Positions 1 to 12,649 of a stretch of DNA of 64,000 nt are shown here, one piece after another; the stretch's first letter is position 1; every line of letters begins with the position of its first letter. The position numbers and the translations under genes were made by a program. The notes under the pieces are model-generated. The model did not search any database, was not told where the DNA came from, and was given only the letters and a program-made list of their open reading frames with translations. This DNA is from Cyrtodaria siliqua (taxonomy: Eukaryota > Mollusca > Bivalvia > Adapedonta > Hiatellidae): positions 124,001 through 188,000 of the forward strand of contig JAWPHD010001812.1 in the NCBI GenBank assembly GCA_037043455.1, in the 5' to 3' direction.

Positions 1-609
1 CCGATTTTTATTTTTTCATTCTAAAACTCAGGTCTAGTGTATATTGTAGACAAAATATCTCAAAATGTTTACTATTCCTTTATCATGAAAAATTGATTGA
101 TCACAAATTTAAAAATGCAATTTATAGTAAACTGAGTGGGGTAATGACAAGGGTAATAATTTTTCAGATGTTGATAAAAATACCACAACCCTTAATTTTT
201 CGTCCTAAAGTATGAACTATTACATTTAAAAAGACGGAAAATCGATACCTGTTCTGCAAACCACACTACATACATATAAGTTGCCATACACAATTTTCAG
301 CTGATTCAGAATTTAAAACCACACTATGAGAGTGTATTACTAAAGATTAATTTTGCGAAAAAGTTTAATCACCGACCCATCATTTTTTTTCGTGAAACTA
401 ACTAGCAATAGGTTAGTCTTGATAAAAAAACAGGAAACTAAAAAATTCTTATGATACTTAAATTCAGCACACCCTTAAATAAAAAAAATAAATAAAAATA
501 AAAATAAAAGAAAAAATTAAAAAAATAAAAAAATAAAAAATACTATATAATATATATATATATATATTTAAAAAAATGTAAACAAAAAAAATATACTGAT
601 TATAAAAAA
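1..609. other. AT-rich stretch, no gene seen
   Basis: No coding potential or recognised repeat signature is visible. From about 475 to 600 the sequence becomes low-complexity A-rich with a short (TA)n run. A comparable A-rich stretch sits at 37.8-37.94 kb, just before the second copy of the repeat that follows here, so the A-rich run may belong to that duplicated unit. Confidence 0.6.
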
Positions 610-2290
610 AAAGGCAAAACATCGCAAAGTTTGATAAAGATCAGATGAAAATGAAAGCCTATAAGCCTTAAGTACTAACGAGGCAAAATATAGTATTTTT
701 AACTGGTCCGATCTGGCTGGTTTTCGAACTTGTCCGAGCTTCCATTGATATTAACAATATATTAAAGTTTGGTAAATATCGCATGGAAAATGAAGGCCTT
801 TGGCCAGAAGAGCTAAAAATTATCAGTTCCAAAAGTAGGTCAAGGTCATAGATGAAATCCAATCGTCTAAAAAGATGCACTACCCAAGACAGAACTATGT
901 CAGATAGAATTGTTTTCCCAAAGATTAAACTATAAATTAGGTTTAAAACATCTAGTGCATAATAATAGTTCATAAGTGATGTAAATGTAACAATTAAAGT
1001 TATCTGCCCTGTGCTTGGATGATGAAGGTCACATCCAAATTTGCCTTGTCACGTTGCAATGTACCACTCAAGATACAACCATAAGCAAAGTTTGAAAGGT
1101 CTTAATGCATACAGTTTGTGAAAAAGTGACCTAAATGCTAAAGTTTAAGGTAAATATTATAAAGTTATCTGCCCTTTGCTTGGAGGGTCAAGGTCACTTC
1201 CACATTCGCTTTGTCATGTTGCCATGTACCACCCAAGATACAACTAAAAGCAAAGTTTGAAAGGTCTAGTCCATACAAGTTGTGAAAAAGTGACCTAAAC
1301 GCAAAAGTTGAACCTTAAAATTAGTAAGTTATCTGCCCTTTGCTTGGAGGGTCAAGGTCACTTCCACATTTGCTTTGTCACGTTGCGTTGTACCACCCAT
1401 GATACAACTATAAGCAAAGTTTGAAAGGTCTAGTGCATACAGTTTGTGAGAAAATGACCTAAACGCAAAACTTGTATGTTGACGCCGCCGCTGCCGCCGC
1501 CGCCGGAAAAGCAACACCTATGTATTTTTTCCTTCAAAAAGGCGAGACAAAAAGGAGGAGGGAGCCCATGCCCCAATGTGAACAAGATGAATAATGCTAT
1601 AAGAATTCCCAAACCAAAATGTGGGTGATACAAAAACACTATTTTAAGAGATATAGATATATACGACACGTTACACGCACGTTTTTATCTGCCTTTATTG
1701 CACATTTTATGGGCCATCACAATTTGGGTTCCATGGGAGCCCAGAACTTGTAGAAGACAAAAAATACTTACGCAACCCTTAACAACATACTATAACTTAT
1801 AAGCAAACCAATTCTCAAATTTAGATAAGCTTGGACAAGAAATGTAGACCTGTAAACACAGCTTACACGCAAAATTTGAAGCGAAAATGATGCGAAATGA
1901 GACACATTTCAGTCCATTGGAGCCCAAGGGTTTAAGGAACCAAAATACATAAGCGGCCCTTAAGATAATGCTATAAGGAATCTCATGGCCAAATGTGGTT
2001 GTGCTAGAATAAGAAACGTAAGAGATATAGACTTGTAAACACAGCTTACACGCAGAATGTGATGTGATGTGGGACGCCGACGCCAACGCCAACGTCGGGG
2101 TGATTACATAAGCACACTTATTCCTCGAATAGTCAAGCAAAAAATACCAAGTGGTACGTTCTCAAACGTACTGAGTGTATATTGTGGTGAACCCAGAGGT
2201 CAGCACAAAGAATGCAATATGCAATAAACGTAATAATAATAAATAATGTTAATAATAATAATACTAATACTACTACTAATAATAATAATA
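610..2290 (-). repeat. Interspersed bivalve-type repeat, copy A
   Basis: This 1.7-kb stretch is present again, nearly collinear, at 37941-39655. Inside it a block of about 150 bp, marked by 'AAGTTATCTGCCCTTTGC' and 'AAGCAAAGTTTGAAAGGTC', recurs imperfectly three times (about 1000-1470) before a GCC-rich tract at 1480-1507. Read on the minus strand it begins with a 'CGACTATTCGAGGAAT' and GGCGTCGGCGTC module near 2140-2085 and ends near an AGCTCTTCTGGCCAAAGGCC hairpin-like stretch at about 820-800. Both modules are familiar from bivalve repeats. The right edge is a CATAATAAT-type microsatellite at 2225-2292. The class is unknown; Helitron-like is possible. Short open frames on it are not supported as genes. 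Confidence 0.75.
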
Positions 2291-4499
2291 ACGGTATAGT
2301 GTATATATTTCTAGCATGTAAGTATAGTGTATGTATTTCTAGCACATAAGTATAGTGTATATATTTCTAGCACATAAGTATAGTGTATATATTTCTAGCA
2401 TGTAAGTATAGTGTATATATTTCTAGCGCGTACGTATAGTGTATATATTTCTAGCATGTAAGTATAGTGTATATATTTCTAGCATGTAAGTATAGTGTAT
2501 ATATTTCTAACGCGTAAGTATAGTGTATAGTATAGTGTATATATTTCTAGCACGTAAGTATAGTGTATATATTTCTAGCATGTAAGTATTGTGTATATAT
2601 TTTTAGCACGTAAATATAGTGTATATATTTCTACGGCGTAAGTATAGTGTATATATTTCTAGCGCATAAATATAGTGTATATATTTCTAGCGCATAAGTA
2701 TAGTGTATATATTTCTAGTGCGTAATTATAGTGTATATATATCTAGCGCGTAAGTATAGTGTATATATTTCTACCGCGTAAGTAAAGTGTATATATTTCT
2801 AGCGCGTAAGTACAGTGTATATATTTCTAGCACGTAAGTACAGTGTATATATTTCTAGCGCGTAAGTATAGTGTATATATTTCTAAAGCGTAAGTATAGT
2901 GTATATATTTCTAGCACCTAAGCATAGTGTATATATTTCTAGCACCTAAGTATAGTGTGTATATTTCTAGCATGTAAGTATGGTGTAAATATTTCTAGCA
3001 CGTAAGTATAGTGTGTATAATTCTAGCACGTAAGTATAGTGTATATATTTCTAGCACGTAAGTATAGTATATATATTTCTAGCACGTACGTAGACTGTAG
3101 ATATTTCTAGCATGTAGGTATAGTGTATATATTTATAGCGCCTAAGTATAGTGTATATATTTAGTGTATATATTTGTAGCACGTAAGTATAGTGTATATA
3201 TTTCTAGCACGTAAGTATAGTGTATATCTTTCTAGTACGTACGTTTAGTGTACATATTTCTAGCACGTAAGTATAGTGTATATATTTCTAGCAAGTAAGT
3301 ATAGTGTATATATTTCTACCACATAAGTATAGTGTATATATTTCTAGCACATACGTAGAGTGTATATATTTCTAGCACGTAAATATAGTGTATATATTTC
3401 TAGCATGTAAGTATAGTGTATATATTTCTAATGTGTAAGTATAGTGTATATATTTCTAGTGCATAAGTATAGTGTATATATTTCTAGTGCGTAAGTATAG
3501 TGTATATATTTCTAGCGTGTAAGTACAGTGTATAAATTTCTAGCGCTTAAGTATAGTGTATATATTTCTAGCGCATAAGTATAGTGTATATATTTCTAGC
3601 GCATAAGTATAGTGTATATATTTCTAGAGAATAAGTATAGTGTATATATTTCTAGTGCATAAGTATAGTGTATATATTTCTAGCACGTAAGTATAGTGTA
3701 TATATTTCTACAATGTAAGTATAGTGTATATATTTCTAGCAAGTAAGTTTAGTGTATTTATTTCTAGCACGTAAGTATAGTGTATATATTTCTAACAAGT
3801 AAGTAGAGTATATATTTCTAGCAATTAAGTATAGTGTGTATATTTCTAGCACGTAACTATAGTGTATATATTTCTAACACGTAAATATAGTATATATATT
3901 TCTAGCACGTACATAGACTGTATATATTTCTAGCACGTAAGTATAGTATATATATTTCTAGCACGTTCGTAGAGTGTATATATTTCTAGCACGTCAGTGA
4001 AGTGTATATATTTCTAGCGCGTAAGTTTAGTGTATATATTTAGTGTATATATTTCTTTCACGTAAGTATAGTGCATATGTTTCTCGCGCGTAAGTATAGT
4101 GTATATATTTCTAGCGCGTAAGTATAGTGTATATATTTCTAGCGTGTAAGTATAGTGTATATATTTCTAACGCGTAAGTATAGTGTATATATTTCTATTA
4201 AGTAAGTATAGTGTATATATTTCTACCACGTAAGTATAGTGTATATATTTCTAGCATTTAAGTATAGTTTATATATATCTAGCAAGTAAGTATAGTGTAT
4301 ATATTTCTACCACGTACGTATAGTTTATATATATTTCTAGCATGTAAGTATAGTGTATATATTTCTAGCACATAAGTATAGTGTATATATTTATAGCAAG
4401 TAAGTATAGTGTATATATTTCTCACTCGTAAGTATAGTGTATATATTTCTAGCATATAAGTGTAGTGTATATATCTCTAGCAAGTAAGTAACGTGTATA

Positions 4500-7400
4500 T
4501 ATATTTAGCACATAAGTGTAGTGTATATATTTCTAGCACGTAGGTATAGTGTATATAATTTTAGCACGTAAATATAGTGTATATATTTCTACGGCATAAG
4601 TATAGTGTATATATTTCTAGCACATAAGTATAGTGTATATATTTCTAGCGCGTAAGTATAGTGTATATATTTCTAGTGCGTAAGTATAGTGTATATATTT
4701 CTAGCGCGTAAGTATAGTGTATATATTTCTAGCGCGTAAGTAAAGTGTATATATTTCTAGCCCGTAAGTATAGTGTATATATTTCTAGCGCGTAAGTACA
4801 GTGTATATATTCCTAGCGCGTAAGTATAGTGTATATATTTCTAGCGCGTAAGTATAGTGTATATATTTCTAGTGCCTAATTATAGTGTATATATTTTTAG
4901 CACCTAAGTATAGTGTGTATATTTCTAGCATGTAAGTATGGTGTAAATATTTCTACCACGTAAGTATAGTGTATATATTTCTAGCATGTAAGTATAGTTT
5001 ATATATCTCTAGCAAGTAAGTAACGTGTATATATATTTAGCACATAAGTGAAGTGTATATATTTCTAGCACGTAGGTATAGTGTATTTATTTTTAGCACG
5101 TAAATATAGTGTATATATTTCTACGGCATAAGTATAGTGTATATATTTCTAGCCCATAAGTATAGTGTATATATTTCTAGCGCGTAAGTATAGTGTATAT
5201 ATTTCTAGTGCGTAAGTATAGTGTATATATTTCTAGCACGTAAGTATAGTGTATATATTTCTAGCGCGTAAGTAAAGTGTATATATTTCTAGCGCGTAAG
5301 TATAGTGTATATATTTCTAGCGCGTAAGTACAGTGTATATATTCCTAGCGCGTAAGTATAGTGTATATATTTCTAGCGCGTAAGTATAGTGTATATATTT
5401 CTAGTGCCTAAGTATAGTGTATATATTTCTAGCACCTAAGTATAGTGTGTATATTTCTAGCATGTAAGTATGGTGTAAATATTTCTACCACGTAAGTATA
5501 GTGTATATATTTCTAGCATGTAAGTATAGTGTATATATTTCTAGCACATAAGTATGGTTTATATATTGCTAGCACGTAGGTATAGTGTATATATTTTTAG
5601 CACATAAATATAGTGTATATATATCTACGGCGTAAGTATGGTGTATATATTTCTAGCCCATAAGTATAGTGTATATATTTCTAGCACCTAAGTATAGTGT
5701 GTATTTTTCTAGCATGTAAGTATAGTGTATATATTTCTAGAGCATAATTATAGTGTATATATTTCTAGCGCATAAGTATAGTGTATATATTTCTAGCACG
5801 TAAGTATAGTGTATATATTTCTACAACGTAAGTATAGTGTATATATTTCTAGCAAGTAAGTAAAGTGTATATATTTCTAGCACGTAAGTATAGTGTATAT
5901 ATTTCTAACAAATTAGTATAGTGTATATATTTCTAGCACCTAAGTATAGTGTGTATATTTCTAGCATGTAAGTATGGTGAAAATATTTCTAGCACGTAAG
6001 TATAGTGTGTATATTTCTAGCACGTAAGTATAGTGTATATATTTCTAACACGTAAATATAGTATATATATTTCTAGCACGAACGTAGACTGTATATATTT
6101 CTAGCACGTAAGTATAGTATATATATTTCTAGCACGTACGTAGAGTGTATATTTCTAGCGTGTAAGTGTAGTGTATATATTTCTAGCGCGTAAGTTTAGT
6201 GTATATATTTAGTGTATATATTTCTCGCACGTAAGTTTAGTGTATATGTTTCTCGCGCGTAAGTATAGTGTATATATTTCTAGCGCGTAAGTATAGTGTA
6301 TATATTTCTAGCAAGTAAGTATAGTGTTTATATTTCTACCACGTAAGTATAGTGGATTTATTTCTAGCACGTAAGTATAGTGTATATATATCTAGCAAGT
6401 AAGTATAGTTTATATATTGCTACCACGTAAGTATAGTGTATATATTTCTAGCATGTAAGTATAGTGTATATATTTCTAGCACATAAGTATGGTGTATATA
6501 TTTCTAGCAAGTAAGTATAGTGTATATATTTCTAGCGCGTAAGTACAGTGTATATATTTCTAGCACGTAAGTAAAGTGTATATATTTCTAGCGCGTAAGT
6601 ATAGTGTATATATTTCTAGCACCTAAGAATAGTGTATATATTTCTAGCACCTAAGTATAGTGTGTATATTTCTAGCATGTAAGTATGGTGTATATATATC
6701 TAGCAAGTAAGTATAGTTTATATATTGCTACCACGTAAGTATAGTGTATATATTTCTAGCATGTAAGTATAGTGTATATATTTCTAGCACCTAAGTATAG
6801 TGTATATATTTCTAGCACCTAAGTATAGTGTGTATATTTCTAGCATGTAAGTATGGTGTAAATATTTCTAGCACGTAAGTATAGTGTGTATATTTCTAGC
6901 ACGTAAGTATAGTGTATATATTTCTAGTGCGTAAGTATAGTGTATATATTTCTAGCAAGTAAGTATAGTGTTTATATTTCTACCACGTAAGTATAGTGGA
7001 TTTATTTCTAGCACGTAAGTATAGTGTATATATATCTAGCAAGTAAGTATAGTTTATATATTGCTACCACGTAAGTATAGTGTATATATTTCTAGCATGT
7101 AAGTATAGTGTATATATTTCTAGCACATAAGTATGGTGTATATATTTCTAGCAAGTAAGTATAGTGTATATATTTCTAGCGCGTAAGTACAGTGTATATA
7201 TTTGTAGCACGTAAGTAAAGTGTATATATTTCTAGCGCGTAAGTATAGTGTATATATTTCTAGCACCTAAGTAAAGTGTATATATTTCTAGCACCTAAGT
7301 ATAGTGTGTATATTTCTAGCATGTAAGTATGGTGTAAATATTTCTAGCACGTAAGTATAGTGTGTATATTTCTAGCACGTAAGTATAGTGTATATATTTC
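4500..7400. repeat. Duplicated blocks inside the 28-bp array (left half)
   Basis: Unusual monomer variants recur in the same order. A run with 'CACATAAGTG', 'CACGTAGGTATAG', 'TTTTAGCACGTAAATATAG' and 'CTACGGCATAAG' occurs near 4509 and again near 5041 (offset about 530). A run with 'GTGTTTATATTTCTACC' and 'GTGGATTTATTTCTAG' occurs near 6311 and near 6955 (offset about 645). These are segmental duplications of many monomers, not single-unit slippage. Confidence 0.7.
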
Positions 7401-9001
7401 TAGTGCGTAAGTATAGTGTGTATATTTCTCGCATGTAAGTATGGTGTATATATTTCTAGCGCGTAAGTATAGTGTATATTTTTCTAGCACCTAAGTATAG
7501 TGTATATATTTCTAGCACCTAAGTATAGTGTGTATATTTCTAGCATGTAAGTATGGTGTAAATATTTCTAGCACGTAAGTATAGTGTGTATATTTCTAGC
7601 ACGTAAGTATAGTGTATATATTTCTAGCACGTAAGTGTAATGTATATATTTCTAGCGCGTAAGTATTGTGTATATATTTCTAGCGCGTAATTATAGTGTA
7701 TGTATTTCTAGCATGTAAGTATAGTGTATATATTTCTAGCATGTAAGTATAGTGTATATATTTCTAGCATGTCAGTATAGTGTATATATTTCTAGCGCAT
7801 AAGTATAGTGTATACATTTCTAGCGCATAAGTAAAGTGTACGTAGGTATAGTGTATATATTTCTCTCACGTAAGTATAGTGTATATATTTCTACCACGTA
7901 AGTATATTGTATATATTTCTAACACGTAAGTATAGTGTATATATTTCTAGCAAGTAAGTATAGTGTATATATTTCTCTCACGTAAGTATAGTGTATATAT
8001 TTCTAGCGCGTAAGTGTAGTGTATATGTTTCTCGCGTGTAAGTATAGTGTATATATTTCTAGCGCTAAAGTATAGTGTATATATTTCTAGCACGAAAGTA
8101 TAGTGTACGTAGGTATAGTGTATATATTTCTAGCACGTAAGTATAGTGTATATATTTCTAGCGCATAAGTATAGTGTATATATTTCTAGCGCATAAGTAT
8201 AGTGTACGTAGGTATAGTGTATATAATTCTAGCACGTAAGTATAGTGTATATATTTCTAGCACGTAAGTATAGTGTATATATTTCTAGCACGTAAGTATA
8301 GTGTATATATTTCTCGCACGTAAGTATAGTATATATATTTCTAGCATGTAAGTATAGTTTATATATTTCTAGCAATTAAGTATAGTGTATATATTTTTAG
8401 CACGTAAGTATAGTATATATATTTCTAGCACGTACGTAGAGTGTATATATTTCTAGCGCATAAGTGTAGTGTATATATTTCTAGCGCGTAAGTATAGTGT
8501 ATATATTTAGTGTATATATTTCTGGCATGTAAGTAAAGTGTATATATTTCTCGCGCTTAAGTATAGTGTATAGATTTCTCGTGCGTAAGTATAGTGTATA
8601 TTTCTAGCACGTAAGTATAGTGTATATATTTCTAGCGCGTAAGTATAGTGTATATATTTTTAGCGCGTAAGTATAGTGTATATATTTCTAGCATGTATGT
8701 ATAGTGTATATATTTCTAGCACGTAAGTATAGTGTATATATTTCTAGCACGTATGTATAGTGTATATATATCTAGCAAGTAAGAATAGTGTATATATTTC
8801 TACCACGTAAGTATAGTGTATATATTTCTAGCACGTAAGTATAGTGTATATATTTCTAGCATGTAAGTGTAGTGTATATATTTCTAGCACATAAGTATGG
8901 TGTATATATTTCTAGCAAGTAAGTATAGTGTATATATTTCTCTCACGTAAGTATAGTGTATATATTTCTAGCATGTAAGTATAGTGTATATATTTCTAGC
9001 A

Positions 9002-9479
9002 AGTAATTATAGTGTATATATTTTTAGCACGTAAGTGTAGTGTATATATTTGTAGCGCGTAAGTGTAGTGTATATATTTCTAGCACGTAAATATAGTGTA
9101 TATATTTCTAGCACGTAAGTATAGTGTATATATTTCTAGCGTGTTAGTATAGTGTATATATTTCTAGCGCGTAAGTATAGAGTACGTAGGTATAATGTAT
9201 ATATTTCTAGCAAGTAAGTATAGTGTATATATTTCTAGCAAGTAATTATAGTGTATATATTTTTAGCACGTAAGTGTAGTGTATATATTTGTAGCGCGTA
9301 AGTGTAGTGTATATATTTCTAGCACGTAAATATAGTGTATATATTTCTAGCACGTAAGTATAGTGTATATATTTCTAGCGTGTTAGTATAGTGTATATAT
9401 TTCTAGCGCGTAAGTATAGAGTACGTAGGTATAATGTATATATTTCTAGCAAGTAAGTATAGAGTATATATTTCTAGTA
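9002..9479. repeat. Tandem 239-bp duplication inside the 28-bp array
   Basis: The run starting 'AGTAATTATAGTGT' at 9002 recurs at 9241. The order of private variants is the same in both copies (TTTTTAGCACG, TTTGTAGCGCG, GCGTGTTAGTATAG, AGAGTACGTAGGTATAATG). The offset is 239 bp, about 8.5 monomers. Confidence 0.85.
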
Positions 9480-10271
9480 CGTAAGTATAGTGTATATATT
9501 CTAACACGTAAGTATTGTGTATATAATTCTAGCAGGTAAGTGTAATGTATATATTTCTAGCGCGTAAGTATTGTGTATATATTTCTAGCGCGTAATTATA
9601 GTGTATGTATTTCTAGCATGTAAGTATAGTGTATATATTTCTAGCATGTAAGTATAGTGTATATATTTCTAGCGCATAAGAATAGTGTATATATTTCTAG
9701 CGCATAAGTATAGTGTACGTAGGTATAGTGTTTATTTTTTTAGCACGTAAGTATAGTGTATATATTTCTAGCACGTAAGTATGGTGTATATATTTCTAGC
9801 ATGTAAGTCTAGTGTATATATTTCTAGCACGTAAGTTTAGTGTATATATTTCTAGCGCGTATGTATTGTGTTTATATTTCTAGCGCGTAATTATAGTGTA
9901 TATATTTCTAGCATGTAAGTATAATGTATATATTTCTAGGATGTAAGTATAGTGTATATATTTCTAGCACGTAAGTATAGTGTATATATTTCTAGTACGT
10001 AAGCATAGTGTATATATTTCTAGCGCGTAAGTATAAGTATATATTTCTAGCACGTAAGTATAGTGTATATATTTCTAGCACGTAAGTATAGTGTATATAT
10101 TTCTAGCACGTAAGTATGGTGTATATATTTCTAGCACATAAGTATGATGTATATATTTCTAGCATATAAGTATAGTGTATATATTTCTAGCGCGTAAGTA
10201 TTGTGTATATATTTCTAGCGCGTAATTATAGTGTATATATTTCTAGCGCATAAGTATAGTGTATATATTTC

Positions 10272-12649
10272 TAACACGTAAGCATAGTGTATATATTTCT
10301 AGCATGTAAGTATAATGTATATATTTCTAGGATGTAAGTATAGTGTATATATTTCTAGCACGCAAGTATAGTGTATATATTTCTAGCACGCAAGTATAGT
10401 GTATATATTTCTAGCACGTAAGTATAGTGTATATATTTCTAGCACGTAAGTATAGTGTATATATTTCTAGTATGTAAGTATAGTGTATTTATTTCTAGCA
10501 CATAAGTATGCTGTATATATTTCTAGCAAGTAAGTATGGTGTATATATTTCTAGCACGTAAGTATAGTGTATATATTTCTAGCACATAAGTAAGGTGTAT
10601 ATATTTCTAGCACGTAAGTATAGTGTATATATTCCTTGCATGTAAGTATAGTATATATATTTCTAGCATGTAAGTATAAGTATATATTTCTAGCACGTAA
10701 GTATAGTGTATATATATCTAGCAAGTAAGTATAGTGTATATATTTCTAGCACATAAGCATAGTGTATATATTTTTAGCATGTAAGTATAATGTATATATT
10801 TCTAGGATGTAAGTATAGTGTATATATTGCTAGCACGTAAGTATAGTGTATATATTTCTAGTACGTAAGCATAGTGTATATATTTCTAGCACGTAAGTAT
10901 AAGTATATATTCCTAGCACGTAAGTATAGTGTATATATTTCTAGCACATAAGTATGGTGAATATATTTCTAGAACGTAAGTATAATGTATATTTTTCTAG
11001 CACATAAGTATAGTGTATATATATCTAGCGCATAAGTATAGTGTATATATTTCTATCACGTAAGCATAGTGTATATATTTCTAGCACGTAAGTATAGTGT
11101 ATATATTTCTAGCGCATAAGTATAGTGTACGTAGGTATAGTGTATATATTTCTAGCACGTATGTATAGTGTATATATTTCTAGCACGTAAGTATGGTGTA
11201 TATATTTCTAGCACGTAAGTATAGTGTATATATTTCTAGCACGTAAGTATAGTGTATATATTTCTAGCGCGTAAGTATTGTGTATATATTTCTAGCGCGT
11301 AATTATAGTGTATATATTTCTAGCGCATAAGTATAATGTATATATTTCTAACACGTAAGCATAGTGTATATATTTCTAGCATGTAAGTATAATGTATATA
11401 TTTCTAGGATGTAAGTATAGTGTATATATTCCTAGCACGCAAGTATAGTGTATATATTTCTAACACGTAAGCATAGTGTATATATTTCTAGCATGTAAGT
11501 ATAATGTATATATTTCTAGGATGTAAGTATAGTGTATATATTTCTAGCACGCAAGTATAGTGTATATATTTCTAGCACGCAAGTATAGTGTATATATTTC
11601 TAGCACGTAAGTATAGTGTATATATTTCTAGCACGTAAGTATAGTGTATATATTTCTAGTATGTAAGTATAGTGTATTTATTTCTAGCACATAAGTATGC
11701 TGTATATATTTCTAGCAAGTAAGTATGGTGTATATATTTCTAGCACGTAAGTATAGTGTATATATTTCTAGCACATAAGTAAGGTGTATATATTTCTAGC
11801 ACGTAAGTATAGTGTATATATTCCTTGCATGTAAGTATAGTATATATATTTCTAGCATGTAAGTATAAGTATATATTTCTAGCACGTAAGTATAGTGTAT
11901 ATATATCTAGCAAGTAAGTATAGTGTATATATTTCTAGCACATAAGCATAGTGTATATATTTTTAGCATGTAAGTATAATGTATATATTTCTAGGATGTA
12001 AGTATAGTGTATATATTGCTAGCACGTAAGTATAGTGTATATATTTCTAGTACGTAAGCATAGTGTATATATTTCTAGCACGTAAGTATAAGTATATATT
12101 CCTAGCACGTAAGTATAGTGTATATATTTCTAGCACATAAGTATGGTGAATATATTTCTAGAACGTAAGTATAATGTATATTTTTCTAGCACATAAGTAT
12201 AGTGTATATATATCTAGCGCATAAGTATAGTGTATATATTTCTATCACGTAAGCATAGTGTATATATTTCTAGCACGTAAGTATAGTGTATATATTTCTA
12301 GCGCATAAGTATAGTGTACGTAGGTATAGTGTATATATTTCTAGCACGTATGTATAGTGTATATATTTCTAGCACGTAAGTATGGTGTATATATTTCTAG
12401 CACGTAAGTATAGTGTATATATTTCTAGCACGTAAGTATAGTGTATATATTTCTAGCGCGTAAGTATTGTGTATATATTTCTAGCGCGTAATTATAGTGT
12501 ATATATTTCTAGCGCATAAGTATAATGTATATATTTCTAACACGTAAGCATAGTGTATATATTTCTAGCATGTAAGTATAATGTATATATTTCTAGGATG
12601 TAAGTATAGTGTATATATTCCTAGCACGCAAGTATAGTGTATATATTTC
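10272..12649. repeat. Tandem 1189-bp duplication inside the 28-bp array
   Basis: Two adjacent blocks, 10272-11460 and 11461-12649, carry the same private variants at a constant offset of 1189 bp. I checked 'TAACACGTAAGCATAG' (10272/11461), 'CATAAGTATGCTGTATATAT' (10501/11690), and the variant pair near 10981/12170. The block holds about 42 monomers. Near identity over a noisy background implies a recent unequal crossover or replication event. Confidence 0.88.

Noticed and set aside
668..2345. Several minus-strand frames of 60-116 codons in the left repeat
   Set aside because: They recur in the second repeat copy at 38-39.9 kb with different breaks and match no family; they read interspersed repeat sequence.
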